Shown in pieces: positions 1 through 8,215 of a DNA stretch of 64,000 nt (positions are counted from its first letter, which is position 1; each line of letters starts with the position of its first letter). A program made the translations under genes and the position numbers. The DNA is from Bin87 sp964347975 (GTDB lineage: Bacteria; Chloroflexota; Dehalococcoidia; Lucifugimonadales; UBA3495): NCBI GenBank assembly GCA_964347975.1, contig CAYGAY010000001.1:434001-498000 (forward strand). Direction: 5' to 3'. Under the pieces are notes generated by a model that worked only from the letters and a program-made list of their open reading frames with translations, did not search any database and was not told where the DNA came from.

Positions 1-1116
1 CAGCCGAGCGCGCATCCTGTCGGGCACCTGCCGGATCCGGCGGCTGAACGCGGTATCCCAGCGGTTGGGAACCTGCCGGGCGGCTTCGGTGATCAGAGCG
101 GCTCCGTTCAGGTAATCGTCGCGGTGAATATACTCGGCGGCGATGGAGCCGTCCGGGGCGCCATTGTGATAGTTGCCCAGGGGAAAGGCGACGCCGGTGG
201 AGCGGTAGCCGTAGGCCATGAATGCGCTGGCCTCGCACACGCCGCCGCTCATCAACTGACGTTGACACCGGAAATCAGGGTTTTGCGCCGTCAGGACCTC
301 GCGCGCCCGGATCAGCGCCGACTCGGCATCGGAATTGAAGGTACTGCCGGCGTCGCCCACACGTATCACCGGGCCACGGCCGATTTCCGCGCCGGGCAAC
401 GTCCGGGACGATTCCAGGGACACGACCAGCGTATCCGCGGGCAGCGTTCGCGCCTCAGCGAGCAGGCGCGCCCCGACTAGCCCGACTTCCTCAGCGCGGG
501 TGAACACGCCGTACACGTCGCCGGCCGGCGGATCGTTGCGCAAGGCCGACAGGGCGGTCAGGATGCAACCGCAGCCGGCCAAATCGTCAGCGGCCCGCAT
601 CACGATGCGGTCATCCTCGATGCTGAAATCAGCGAGGTCAAAAACGGCGGCGGACGGTATCGGGATGTCTGCGCCCGGAGCGCGGGAAACTTGAATCGTT
701 GCTTGTCGTTCTCGCTCGTCGCCGTGGGGTCCGACGGTTTCGGCAGGGACACGCCGGCCACCGGGAAGGATTATGTGCAACGGGACTCCGGCGACGAAGG
801 CCCCCGGGGGGACGCCGCCCAGGGCCTGGGCAATCAGGTAGTCGCCGTCGCGTCCCACTATCTCGAAACCCGGATGGTCCATGTGCGCCATGAAGGCGAT
901 GGGCGGGAGTCTTTCGGAGTCCGCGCCGGCGATGCGGGCGACGATGTTTCCGAATTCGTCCGTGCGCCAGGAAACTCCGATCTCAGTTAGCGCACTCCGC
1001 ACGGCGGTTGCCACTCCGTTCTCGTGGAAGGCTACGGCCGGCTGGAATCCCAAGCGGGCCAGAAAGTCCAGCGCGCGGCGGTCACAATCGATGTTGGCGG
1101 TATCGGTAGATCTCAA
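1..1116 (-). CDS. M42-family metallo-aminopeptidase, 3' end beyond left edge
   Basis: Likely a cytosolic two-metal aminopeptidase of the M42 (glutamyl aminopeptidase/FrvX) family that removes N-terminal residues from peptides. The minus strand reads 372 codons without a stop before the edge. Metal-site motifs appear in family order: HMDHPG, DDLAG, the catalytic TRAEEVG, LESS and GNYHNG. I start it at a TTG at 1114-1116, with AGAGG 8 nt upstream, 5 bp after the stop of the preceding Uma2 gene; no ATG fits the N-terminus. M42 enzymes are about 340-370 residues, so little is missing. The close spacing suggests co-transcription with the Uma2 gene. The family call is firm; the substrate is unknown. 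Confidence 0.85.
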   Translation of the reverse strand, partial: MRSTDTANIDCDRRALDFLARLGFQPAVAFHENGVATAVRSALTEIGVSWRTDEFGNIVARIAGADSERLPPIAFMAHMDHPGFEIVGRDGDYLIAQALGGVPPGAFVAGVPLHIILPGGRRVPAETVGPHGDERERQATIQVSRAPGADIPIPSAAVFDLADFSIEDDRIVMRAADDLAGCGCILTALSALRNDPPAGDVYGVFTRAEEVGLVGARLLAEARTLPADTLVVSLESSRTLPGAEIGRGPVIRVGDAGSTFNSDAESALIRAREVLTAQNPDFRCQRQLMSGGVCEASAFMAYGYRSTGVAFPLGNYHNGAPDGSIAAEYIHRDDYLNGAALITEAARQVPNRWDTAFSRRIRQVPDRMRARL

Positions 1117-1121
1117 AACAA

Positions 1122-1691
1122 TTACCTCTGCCAGCGAAACAGGCTCCAGACCGGAGCGGTGAAATCAGGGAGCAGGTCCCCGCCGTCGATGATGTCATCC
1201 TCGCCCAGAATAACCGCCTCCTCGCCGGGGGCGCGTTGAGTGATGGCGCAGTGGTCCGGGTCTGCCGTCCAGACCTGGCGGGCGCCAAAGCTGAGCCACA
1301 TTTCCGCCCGACGCGGCATTTCCGGGTAGGAGTTGCTGGGCGATTTCACTTCCACCACTAAATCGGGAACCAGATTGGGAAAACCCCGAAAACCCTCGGG
1401 AATCCGCTGGGGCGCAACCCAGGCCACATCGGGACAGCGCACGGTATCCGGGCCTATTTCCAGCAAATAGCCGGGTTCCCCGGCCACTACTACGCCATAA
1501 TTGCGAGGGCCGGCAAAGAGATTCAGCACTGTGGCTATCATAACCACGACTACGCTGTGGGGATATCCGGTAGCCACTTTTTCAACCAACACGCCTCGGA
1601 CCAGTTCGTATTTCTTGCCGTCACCCTTTGGCATCGTCAGAAATTCGTCGGCAGTAATTAACTTGCGCGCGGTGGCCATGCTGATCTGCAC
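1122..1691 (-). CDS. Uma2-family (DUF820) putative endonuclease
   Basis: A 189-residue protein of the Uma2/DUF820 family, which has a PD-(D/E)XK nuclease fold but no settled role. Visible features are the N-terminal TADEFLTMP segment, CPDVAWV near residue 105 and PDLVVEVKSPSNSY around residues 125-140, which gives the D...ExK active-site pattern. A W-tAD strand follows (VWTADPDH). It lies directly upstream of the M42 peptidase on the same strand. It is one of three Uma2 genes in this window. Family assignment is solid; biological function is not known. Confidence 0.85.
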   Translation of the reverse strand: MQISMATARKLITADEFLTMPKGDGKKYELVRGVLVEKVATGYPHSVVVVMIATVLNLFAGPRNYGVVVAGEPGYLLEIGPDTVRCPDVAWVAPQRIPEGFRGFPNLVPDLVVEVKSPSNSYPEMPRRAEMWLSFGARQVWTADPDHCAITQRAPGEEAVILGEDDIIDGGDLLPDFTAPVWSLFRWQR

Positions 1692-1757
1692 CTGATACGG
1701 GTTGATCCCATTGTGCCACCGTCAGAGCGGGTTAGGCAAACCGGCAGCATGGTTCGG

Positions 1758-1766
1758 TGCTATACT
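1758..1766 (+). promoter_or_regulatory. Extended -10 promoter for the Ldh-family gene
   Basis: TGCTATACT is an extended -10 element (TGN plus TATACT) about 57 nt upstream of the GTG start at 1823, in the intergenic gap between divergent genes. No good -35 lies 16-18 nt upstream, as expected for extended -10 promoters. The same motif form recurs upstream of secA and copA here. Confidence 0.5.
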
Positions 1767-1822
1767 GCGGGCCGTATATTTTGACCCTGTAATCCCGCCG
1801 GGAGGCGGGCCGGAGGTGAGCC

Positions 1823-2899
1823 GTGCTGCCCAAGTTTCGCGTCAGTCTGGACGAGGCTACGATGGTTCCGGGGGACGATCTGAAGTCCACCGTGGCCGCC
1901 GTGTTCGAGAAGATGGGAGTACCGCCGGAGGACGCGCAGTTGGGCGCCGACGTGCTGGTGCTGGCCGACTTGCGCGGGGTTGACTCCCACGGCGTCTCCA
2001 ACATGCTCCGCAGCTACGTCAACGGCTATACCAGCGGCCAGATTAACCCCGCGCCAAACCTCCGCGTGGTCCGCGAAACGCCCAGCACCGCGAGCATCGA
2101 CTCCGACCGGGGCCTGGGAATTATCACCACGCCCAAGGCCATGGAGATGGCCATTCGCAAGGCGGTGGACGTGGGAGTGGGTATGGTGACCATCGGCAAC
2201 GCCCGGCACCTGGGCATGGCGTCCTACCATGCCATGATGGCCCTGGAGCACGACATGATAGGCGTCTGCATGACAAGTTGCCCGCCTTCGGTGGTGCCGA
2301 CTTTTGGAGCGGAACCGAGACTGGGCACCAACCCCATCGCCATAGCGGTGCCTTCCCGCAACGAGGCGCCCTTCGTATTCGACGCGGCCACCAGCACCGT
2401 AGCCGGCAACAAGGTTGGCATAGCGCGTCGTCTTGGCGTCAAGCTCGAACCCGGCTGGCTGGCCGACGCCGAGGGCAACCCCATCATGGAAGAGGCCGAC
2501 GCGCCGGATAATTACACGCTGCTCACGTTGGGCAGCACCCGTGAGCTCGGCTCCCATAAGGGCTATGGCCTGTCGTGCATGGTGGACATTCTGGCCGGCG
2601 TGCTCACTGGGTTCGGATACGGCGCCGTCCCCGGACGGCCCAATTTTGGGCACTATGTCGCCGCATACAACGTTGCCGGATTCGACGACCCGGACCACTT
2701 CAAGGATCAGATGGACGAGTGGCTGCAAATGATGAAGTCAACGCGTCCGGCCCCTGGCGAGGAACGGGTTCTGGTCGCCGGGCAACCCGAGGCGGAGATG
2801 GAGGAAATCCGACGCGTCGCGGGCATTCCGCTGCATCAGGAAGTGGTGGACTGGTTCCACGACACCTGCGGAGAGCTGGGCATCGACTGTCCGTTTTAG
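1823..2899 (+). CDS. Ldh-family malate/L-lactate/ureidoglycolate dehydrogenase
   Basis: A 358-residue NAD(P)-dependent oxidoreductase of the type 2 malate/L-lactate dehydrogenase family, which is unrelated to classical Rossmann LDHs. Family signatures are LADLRGVDSHGVSNM (about residues 46-60), GNARHLGMASYHA (about 125) and the C-terminal GSHKGYGLSCMVDILAGVL. The GTG start at 1823 has GGAGGTGAG just upstream, followed by LPKFRVS. Family members act on malate, 2-oxoacids, ureidoglycolate or sulfolactate, and the sequence does not settle the substrate. Its TAG stop overlaps the stop of the convergent AsnC-like gene by two bases. Confidence 0.88.
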   Translation: MLPKFRVSLDEATMVPGDDLKSTVAAVFEKMGVPPEDAQLGADVLVLADLRGVDSHGVSNMLRSYVNGYTSGQINPAPNLRVVRETPSTASIDSDRGLGIITTPKAMEMAIRKAVDVGVGMVTIGNARHLGMASYHAMMALEHDMIGVCMTSCPPSVVPTFGAEPRLGTNPIAIAVPSRNEAPFVFDAATSTVAGNKVGIARRLGVKLEPGWLADAEGNPIMEEADAPDNYTLLTLGSTRELGSHKGYGLSCMVDILAGVLTGFGYGAVPGRPNFGHYVAAYNVAGFDDPDHFKDQMDEWLQMMKSTRPAPGEERVLVAGQPEAEMEEIRRVAGIPLHQEVVDWFHDTCGELGIDCPF

Positions 2900-3132
2900 A
2901 TATTGCTGAACCAGAGACAGGTTATGGTGTTGGTGACGCCTTTGATGGGACGGATGCGGTGTCGCATAATTTCGGTGAGGTCCTCGGCGGTGCCGGCCTC
3001 CAATTCCACCACCGCATCGTAGGGCCCCAGCACTTCCCGCACCACTGCGCCGCTGATTTCATTCAGCCGGTCCATGACCTCCTGGGTTCTGGCCGGCTCT
3101 ACGTTGACGAGCACGTAAGCGTTGGCCGCCAT
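2896..3132 (-). CDS. Stand-alone Lrp/AsnC ligand-binding (RAM) domain protein
   Basis: A 78-residue protein made only of the AsnC/Lrp effector-binding fold (NAYVLVNVEPARTQEV ... GPYDAVVELEAG ... GVTNTITCLWF), with no DNA-binding helix-turn-helix. Such RAM-domain proteins form dimers or octamers and bind amino acids; they may sense metabolites or modulate full-length Lrp proteins. The start has AGGAGGTGA upstream and a convincing promoter (3167-3197). Convergent with the Ldh gene, sharing stop-codon bases. The partner is unknown. Confidence 0.85.
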   Translation of the reverse strand: MAANAYVLVNVEPARTQEVMDRLNEISGAVVREVLGPYDAVVELEAGTAEDLTEIMRHRIRPIKGVTNTITCLWFSNI

Positions 3133-3166
3133 CGGTTCACCTCCTGCAAGGCAATATTTTCATCGT

Positions 3167-3197
3167 ATATTAGCATACAGAATATTCTATGCGCCAA
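3167..3197 (-). promoter_or_regulatory. Promoter for the AsnC-domain gene
   Basis: On the minus strand there is TTGGCG (3192-3197), a 19-nt AT-rich spacer and TGCTAATAT (3167-3175), an extended -10. The spacer contains AGAATATTCT, a 10-bp palindrome that could be an operator. It lies 35-65 nt upstream of the start at 3132. Confidence 0.5.
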
Positions 3198-3227
3198 TAT
3201 ACGTCAACGCCATGTGGCCCTTTGGGG

Positions 3228-4136
3228 CTACCGCTCCCGCACGCCGCCTCCGATCACCCGGAAATGCTGGAGGTCTGCGGCGTCGGGGAAAGCTTCCCGC
3301 GCCCGGCGCAGGGCCGGCTTGCTCTGCCGCTTGCGGGCGTCCAGGAGTATCCCCACCACCGTGCCGCTGTGCGCCGCGTTCACTCCGACGGCGCCGATTT
3401 CCCGCGCGAACTCTACCGCGCGTTCTACCAACGGGCCGGAGTCGGCCGGACGTCCGGCCCGGGCGCTGATGGTGGCGCCCCGTCCCACCAGCCCGGCATC
3501 GCAACGTCGGATACCCTCCCGGACCAGCTGCAACGCTTCCCCGGTGGAAGCGGACAACGAACGCCAATGTTCGGTGCGGTCGGTTTGGTTGAACTCCAGG
3601 GTGTCCACATGTCCGCCACGATCAACTGCGATGACTTCCAGTGGAGGCGGCGCGCCCAAAGGCTCCGCGATGCGCCCCTTGCGGTGGTCGAACAGCGCCA
3701 CGCCCGGGAACATCACGCCGTCGGTGGGTTCCACGGCAAGCGCGATGTCGGCGATGGCGGCGGGCGGCAGGTTCACACCGGCGGCGCGCCCGGTAGCCCA
3801 CACCGCTGCGGTGATGTCAGCGCTGCTGCTGCCCATACCTTTTCCGACGGGGATCGGATTTGCCACTGTCACCCGGGCAGATAACGCGGTCACAGCGGCG
3901 CATCGTTCCAGTCGGGACAAAGTCTCCGCCACTGCCTGCCGGGTTTTGGGAAGATGGTCAACGCCGCGTATCCGGTCCTCCACCGCCGCAGCCTGGGGAC
4001 TGAGAGTAACCGTCACGCGAGAGAATTGATTGATGGGACACGTGACCAAAAAATCAACGTCACCAATCATGCCCTGCACGAGTTCGCCACAGGTGCCGGG
4101 AGCCAGCGCAGTGGCCGTGCCGATGAGCCGACCCAA
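3228..4136 (-). CDS. pduX: PduX-like L-threonine kinase (GHMP kinase family)
   Basis: A 302-residue GHMP kinase. The N-terminus ATALAPGTCGELVQG and the ATP-binding GKGMGSSSADITAAVW (about residues 95-110) match PduX-type L-threonine kinases, which make L-threonine 3-phosphate, the precursor of the aminopropanol arm of cobalamin. Last gene of a minus-strand set cobQ-cobU-pduX, which supports that role over homoserine kinase. It begins 13 nt after the cobU stop. The C-terminus ends just before an AT-rich spacer. I saw no B12-riboswitch box upstream of the operon. Confidence 0.8.
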   Translation of the reverse strand: MGRLIGTATALAPGTCGELVQGMIGDVDFLVTCPINQFSRVTVTLSPQAAAVEDRIRGVDHLPKTRQAVAETLSRLERCAAVTALSARVTVANPIPVGKGMGSSSADITAAVWATGRAAGVNLPPAAIADIALAVEPTDGVMFPGVALFDHRKGRIAEPLGAPPPLEVIAVDRGGHVDTLEFNQTDRTEHWRSLSASTGEALQLVREGIRRCDAGLVGRGATISARAGRPADSGPLVERAVEFAREIGAVGVNAAHSGTVVGILLDARKRQSKPALRRAREAFPDAADLQHFRVIGGGVRER

Positions 4137-4142
4137 CGGACT

Positions 4143-4180
4143 TCACCCTCACCCTGACCCTCTCCCATCAAGGGAGAGGG
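4143..4180. repeat. REP-like palindrome overlapping the cobU 3' end
   Basis: TCACCCTCACCC is followed by CCCTCTCCC, loop ATCAA and GGGAGAGGG: a 9-bp perfect stem (4158-4166 with 4172-4180) with a C-rich leader. This form of extragenic palindrome occurs in many bacterial genomes. Here it overlaps the last codons and stop of cobU. A degenerate copy lies at 59410-59446. Confidence 0.7.
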
Positions 4181-4730
4181 ATCTGACTGGTACGGGGATA
4201 CCCGCCACCACCAGCGTGACGGAATCCGCCGCCGCTGCCATCGCTTGATTGACCGTGCCCAGCAGATCCTGAAACTGCCGGCCCAGCGATGACGTGGCGA
4301 CCAGGGAGTGCCCTACCTCACTGCTCACAATCACGGCATCCGAGTCGATCTCACGGACGAATGCCACGAAGCGACGCACGGCGCCGACCGTCCGCGCGGT
4401 GAGCTCGGTGGCGGGAGTTTCTTCATGTTCAATCAGCAAGTTGGACACCCATCCATCCAACGAATCCAGTAACAATACGGACTGGTCGCCGGCACCGGCG
4501 CGGGATTTCTGCAAACTACCCACTGGGTTGAGCGGCACCTCCAGGGTTTGCCATTGGTCCGGTCGCCGTTCTTGGTGCCGGCGGATGCGCTCCGCCATTG
4601 CCGGATCGGTTGCTACGCCGGTAGCCAGGTAGGTCACGCCGCGGCGGCCGGCCAGTTCCCCCGCCAGTTGCTCAGCATAAGCGCTCTTGCCGGACCGGAT
4701 ACCGCCCAGAACAAAATGGATGGCGCTCAT
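4149..4730 (-). CDS. cobU: Adenosylcobinamide kinase / adenosylcobinamide-phosphate guanylyltransferase
   Basis: A 193-residue bifunctional CobU/CobP enzyme that phosphorylates adenosylcobinamide and transfers GMP to it during late cobalamin assembly and salvage. The P-loop is GGIRSGKSAYAE near the N-terminus. It continues YLATGVATD (GTP site region), LLLDSLDGWVSNLL, VIVSSEVGHSLVA and a C-terminal GTVNQAMAAAADSVTLVVAGIP. ATGA overlaps with the upstream cobQ. The last ten residues (SLSLDGRGSG) and the stop are encoded by a REP-like palindrome, so the native C-terminus seems to have been replaced or extended by the repeat. Confidence 0.93.
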   Translation of the reverse strand: MSAIHFVLGGIRSGKSAYAEQLAGELAGRRGVTYLATGVATDPAMAERIRRHQERRPDQWQTLEVPLNPVGSLQKSRAGAGDQSVLLLDSLDGWVSNLLIEHEETPATELTARTVGAVRRFVAFVREIDSDAVIVSSEVGHSLVATSSLGRQFQDLLGTVNQAMAAAADSVTLVVAGIPVPVRSLSLDGRGSG

Positions 4731-6310
4731 GGATCCGGCGTCATCCCGATCATATCGTAAACCAGCTCCATTCGGAGACTGGAGCGTACCCAGTCTGCCA
4801 ACCGGTCGTACTCCCGATCACGGGCGACGTCCACTCCCGCCGGCAAAGTCACGCCTTTCCGGCGGGCCAACTCGCGCAGCAGGGCGCGGCGGACGCCGGC
4901 GTTGTGAAACAGGCCGTGGATGTACGTACCCAAGACGCGCCCGGTGGTTTCCAGGGCTCCGTCCAGCGCGGTTTCGGGAGTGACCGGGGCATCGGCGCGA
5001 TCAAAAACGGCGAAGGGAGGTACGATGCCTTCCCCAACGGTGCGCCCCATGTGTATCTCGTAACCGACTACCGTTTCGCCAGCCGCGCCGGATAGCAGGC
5101 CGCCGGAGGCAGCGGCCTCGTTTCGTACGGTGGCCTGAACCCGGTGGGTTTCCTTGGTTCCCGCAAAGGTGGTCACCAACGGGAGCAGGCCAAGCCCGTC
5201 CGCCGCGCCGATGGTTGACTCAATTCGATCCGGGTCCAACAGTGTCCGGCCCAGCATCTGGTACCCGCCACAGATGCCGATGATGGCTGCGCCACGGGCG
5301 AATGCCGATGTTACGGCATCGGACAACCCTTGCCGCTCCATCCACATGAGGTCGGGAATGGTGGTCTTGCTGCCGGGCAGTATCACCAGGTCGGGATCCC
5401 CCAGCCGGTCGCCGTGCTGCACGTAGCGAAGACCTATCCCCGGCTCGCGGGCCAACGGGTCGAAGTCGTCGAAGTTGGAAATGTGCGGCACCTGCACCAC
5501 AGCGACGTCCAATACGTCAGGCGCGGAGGAATGAGCCGGAGTAATGTCCAGGGCCACCGAGTCCTCTTCCGGAATGTGGATGTCCCGGAAGTGATGCACC
5601 ACTCCCACCACGGGCTTCCCGGTGTAATCCTCCAGCCAGGTCAATCCGTCGCGCAGCAGGGAAACGTCTCCGCGGAACTTGTTGATGAGCAGACCCTTTA
5701 CGGCGTCCCGTTCCGCCTCGTCAAGCAGTTGCAACGTTCCGACAAGCGAAGCGAACACGCCGCCCCGATCGATGTCTCCGCACAGGAGCACCGGAGCGCC
5801 CGAGTATAACGCGACGCGCATGTTGACGATCTCGGTGGCTTTCAGGTTGATTTCCGCCGGGCTACCAGCGCCTTCGATCACCACCACGTCATATTCGCTG
5901 CGCAGCGTATCGAGTGATTTCGCTACCGATGTCCAGAGGGTGGACTTGAGGTCGAAATAATCACGGGCGCGGGCGGAGGTGAGCGGCCGACCCATGAGGA
6001 CCACCTGGGCGTGACTGTCGGCTTCCGGCTTGAGCAATACCGGATTCATCTCCACACGGGCGTCCACCCCGGCGGCTTCCGCCTGAACCGCTTGAGCGCG
6101 GCCAATCTCCCCGCCGTCGGGGGTAACGTAGGAATTGTTGGACATATTCTGCGCCTTGAAAGGCGCGACGCGCAGGCCGTCCTGTCGCAGCATCCGGCAC
6201 AAAGCCGACACCAGCACGCTCTTGCCCACGTGGGACGCCGTACCCTGTACCATCAGCGCCCGGCCGGCCGGGGCGCGTTCCGCGTCTGCGTTGTTTCTTT
6301 CCCTGATCAC
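4727..6310 (-). CDS. cobQ: Cobyric acid synthase
   Basis: A 527-residue glutamine-dependent amidotransferase that amidates four carboxylates of adenosylcobyrinic acid a,c-diamide to give cobyric acid. The N-terminal domain shows MVQGTASHVGKSVL (P-loop-like), PFKAQNMSNNS and RAQAVQAEAAGV. The C-terminal glutaminase domain has LPGSKTTIPDL, the nucleophile in GICGGYQMLG and the late YIHGLFHNAGVRRALL. Length is typical. First gene of the cobalamin cluster, with a 4-bp ATGA overlap to cobU. Finding CobQ with CobU and PduX but no corrin-ring genes suggests salvage or a split pathway. Confidence 0.95.
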   Translation of the reverse strand: MIRERNNADAERAPAGRALMVQGTASHVGKSVLVSALCRMLRQDGLRVAPFKAQNMSNNSYVTPDGGEIGRAQAVQAEAAGVDARVEMNPVLLKPEADSHAQVVLMGRPLTSARARDYFDLKSTLWTSVAKSLDTLRSEYDVVVIEGAGSPAEINLKATEIVNMRVALYSGAPVLLCGDIDRGGVFASLVGTLQLLDEAERDAVKGLLINKFRGDVSLLRDGLTWLEDYTGKPVVGVVHHFRDIHIPEEDSVALDITPAHSSAPDVLDVAVVQVPHISNFDDFDPLAREPGIGLRYVQHGDRLGDPDLVILPGSKTTIPDLMWMERQGLSDAVTSAFARGAAIIGICGGYQMLGRTLLDPDRIESTIGAADGLGLLPLVTTFAGTKETHRVQATVRNEAAASGGLLSGAAGETVVGYEIHMGRTVGEGIVPPFAVFDRADAPVTPETALDGALETTGRVLGTYIHGLFHNAGVRRALLRELARRKGVTLPAGVDVARDREYDRLADWVRSSLRMELVYDMIGMTPDP

Positions 6311-6473
6311 GCTGGTCCCCCGGCGTCATAAGATTGGTTTTCTCCCGACATTAAACCATAAATAAACTCCGGGAACTTCGCCCGGCGTCTCGAGAAGATG
6401 CTCCGTCTGCAACGGCGAAGACACAAATGTCAGGGAATTCCGCACGCAGATCAGGACCGGCGGCGGTTTGACG

Positions 6474-6681
6474 GCTCATACGCACCCACTTTAACCGGTC
6501 ATTCCACGACCGCCGCCGGCGGACGATGGAATCTCGTTCCGGCGGTCGCCGCTTTCTGCTGCGAGAGCCTTGACGGAACGGCCATTGCTGCGCCGGCGAG
6601 ATTGCCACCCCCCGTATCAAAGCCGGCCCCGTGCCTGACACGGGGTACGGGGTCGCAATGACAAAGTGGGTACGCGTGAGG
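6474..6681. mobile_element. MITE-like element, copy A
   Basis: A 208-bp non-coding element in the 426-bp gap between cobQ and the TolB-like gene. The ends are CTCATACGCACCCACTTT and, inverted, CTCACGCGTACCCACTTT (15 of 18 match). The flanks are GTTTGACG (6466-6473) and GTTTGATG (6682-6689), a 7/8 direct repeat consistent with target-site duplication. Inside are a GGTCATTCCACGA module and a GAGATTGCCACCCCCC ... GGGGTCGCAATGACAAA palindromic core shared with copies B and D. No transposase is encoded. The rest of the gap (6311-6465, 6690-6736) shows no gene; it holds a short tandem ATTGATAATTGATAATTG near 6693. Confidence 0.75.
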
Positions 6682-6736
6682 GTTTGATGGCGATTGATAA
6701 TTGATAATTGGGTTGGGGGATGCTACCGTTAGCCCA

Positions 6737-8155
6737 ATGCACACGCTGGAAACACCGTCGCCGGCGGCACGATCGGCAAGGTGCGCACTGATCACCGTCC
6801 GGCTTCAGAACCTTACGTTCCTGGCTATGGCGGCGGTATTCTGGATGGCCGTGGCCTGCGCGTCGGGTTCGGCCGAACTTACGGAAACTGTATCAACCAT
6901 GCCTGTCAACCGCATTGCCTACATCGATTCCGACGGCCAACTGCTGACAGTCAATCCCGACGGGACCGACCGTCGTTTGTTGACCTCGGGCACGGTGGCC
7001 CGGGCCCCGGGCATATTGGCGCAACCCCAGCGCCGAGACCAGATCTACAGCTGGCCGGTGTGGTCGCCGGATGGCGAACGGATTGCGGTGTCTTTGATCA
7101 CGGGCACCTCGCCCAGCGATGCGGAAATCAGCGTGCAATCGCTGGAGGCTGCCACCGGATTAGGCGGGGCGGTATTCGTCAACGATGCGCCCTTGACCAT
7201 TGCCGACGGCACGCCGCATTATGTCCAGTGGTCTCCCGACGGCCGGCGGCTGGGCGTGACCGCGGCAACGCCGGAAGGATTGACGCTCTTTGTAGTAGAT
7301 GCAGCGCCGGCGGCCGGCGCCGCGGGGCCCGCTGACCCTCTGCCCGTTCAGCGCGGCGCTCCGTTGTACTTCGACTGGTCGCCAGACGGCACTGCGTTGG
7401 CGGTTCACAGTGGCGAGGACGTATCGGTTCTCCGCCTGGATGATGCCGCCGGTGAATTGACTGTGCAGCCCGTGAGCAATTCTCGGTCTTTCCGAACCCC
7501 GGCCTGGTCGCCGGACGGGTCGCGATTGGTTTGGTCGGCCCCGGGCGGAGACAGCGAAGCCCTTTGGGTAGGCCGGCCAGCCGAACCTGACTACGCTCCA
7601 TTGCGGTTGGCCGAGGTGGAGGGTACGTGCGCGTTCTTGTGGTCTAACGATGGTCAAGCCATAGCCGTTGCCGACCGTCAAGTGGAGGGATCGCCCGCCT
7701 ATCGGCGGCTGCGGGTGGTGTCTGCCGACGGGAGTGGAGAGAGCGTGGTCAAGGAAGACGACTGGGTGCTGGGCTTTTTTTGGGAACCGAATGGAACGAG
7801 GCTGGCCTGGGTTGCGCTAAACGAAGAAGATCGGACGATGGAGTGGCGTCTTGCCAACGGTACCGACGGCGCTTCGATTCCCGGCGATGACGGCGAGGCA
7901 GTAGGGGGATTGCGCTTTTCTCCCAGCGGGGAGACCTTTTTGATGTTGGCCTTTTTCGATCAGTATTCCCGGAGCCATTCGCCGTGGGCGCCCGACGGAT
8001 CAGCGCTGGTGGTATCCGGTACGCAACAATATCTGTCCGAGAGACGAAACGGGAGCGGCGCGGGCGGGGCCCGGGTGTACGTCGCGGAGACCGCCGGCGG
8101 CGGAGGGTTGCACGACGTTGCCGGCGGCGGTATCGCCGTTTGGTCAACCCGGTAA
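6737..8155 (+). CDS. TolB/WD40-like beta-propeller lipoprotein
   Basis: A 472-residue secreted lipoprotein. The hydrophobic N-terminal segment ends in WMAVACASG, a plausible lipobox with Cys near residue 40. The body carries repeated WSPDG-type blades (WPVWSPDGERIAVS, VQWSPDGRRLGVT, FDWSPDGTALAVH, PAWSPDGSRLVWS, PWAPDGSALVVS), typical of TolB/PD40 propellers that act as binding scaffolds. The ATG at 6737 lacks a strong ribosome site; an in-frame TTG at 6701 is an alternative. It lies 57 nt upstream of the LppX-like lipoprotein on the same strand, so the two probably share a transcript with the MFS gene. No enzymatic role is visible. Confidence 0.75.
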   Translation: MHTLETPSPAARSARCALITVRLQNLTFLAMAAVFWMAVACASGSAELTETVSTMPVNRIAYIDSDGQLLTVNPDGTDRRLLTSGTVARAPGILAQPQRRDQIYSWPVWSPDGERIAVSLITGTSPSDAEISVQSLEAATGLGGAVFVNDAPLTIADGTPHYVQWSPDGRRLGVTAATPEGLTLFVVDAAPAAGAAGPADPLPVQRGAPLYFDWSPDGTALAVHSGEDVSVLRLDDAAGELTVQPVSNSRSFRTPAWSPDGSRLVWSAPGGDSEALWVGRPAEPDYAPLRLAEVEGTCAFLWSNDGQAIAVADRQVEGSPAYRRLRVVSADGSGESVVKEDDWVLGFFWEPNGTRLAWVALNEEDRTMEWRLANGTDGASIPGDDGEAVGGLRFSPSGETFLMLAFFDQYSRSHSPWAPDGSALVVSGTQQYLSERRNGSGAGGARVYVAETAGGGGLHDVAGGGIAVWSTR

Positions 8156-8215
8156 CCGGGCTGCCAAGGCCCTTCTACCTTCTCTCAATATCCATCCATT
8201 CGGGAGTACAGATTG

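Noticed and set aside
2575..4029. 484-codon + strand frame spanning several genes
   Set aside because: Crosses the Ldh, AsnC-domain and pduX genes, with no family similarity; GC-rich DNA gives long spurious frames.
6311..6470. Cobalamin riboswitch upstream of cobQ
   Set aside because: No B12-box-like sequence found by eye; the gap holds a transposon-like element instead.
6693..6710. Tandem ATTGATAATTGATAATTG next to element A
   Set aside because: Only two repeat units; too short to call a functional repeat.
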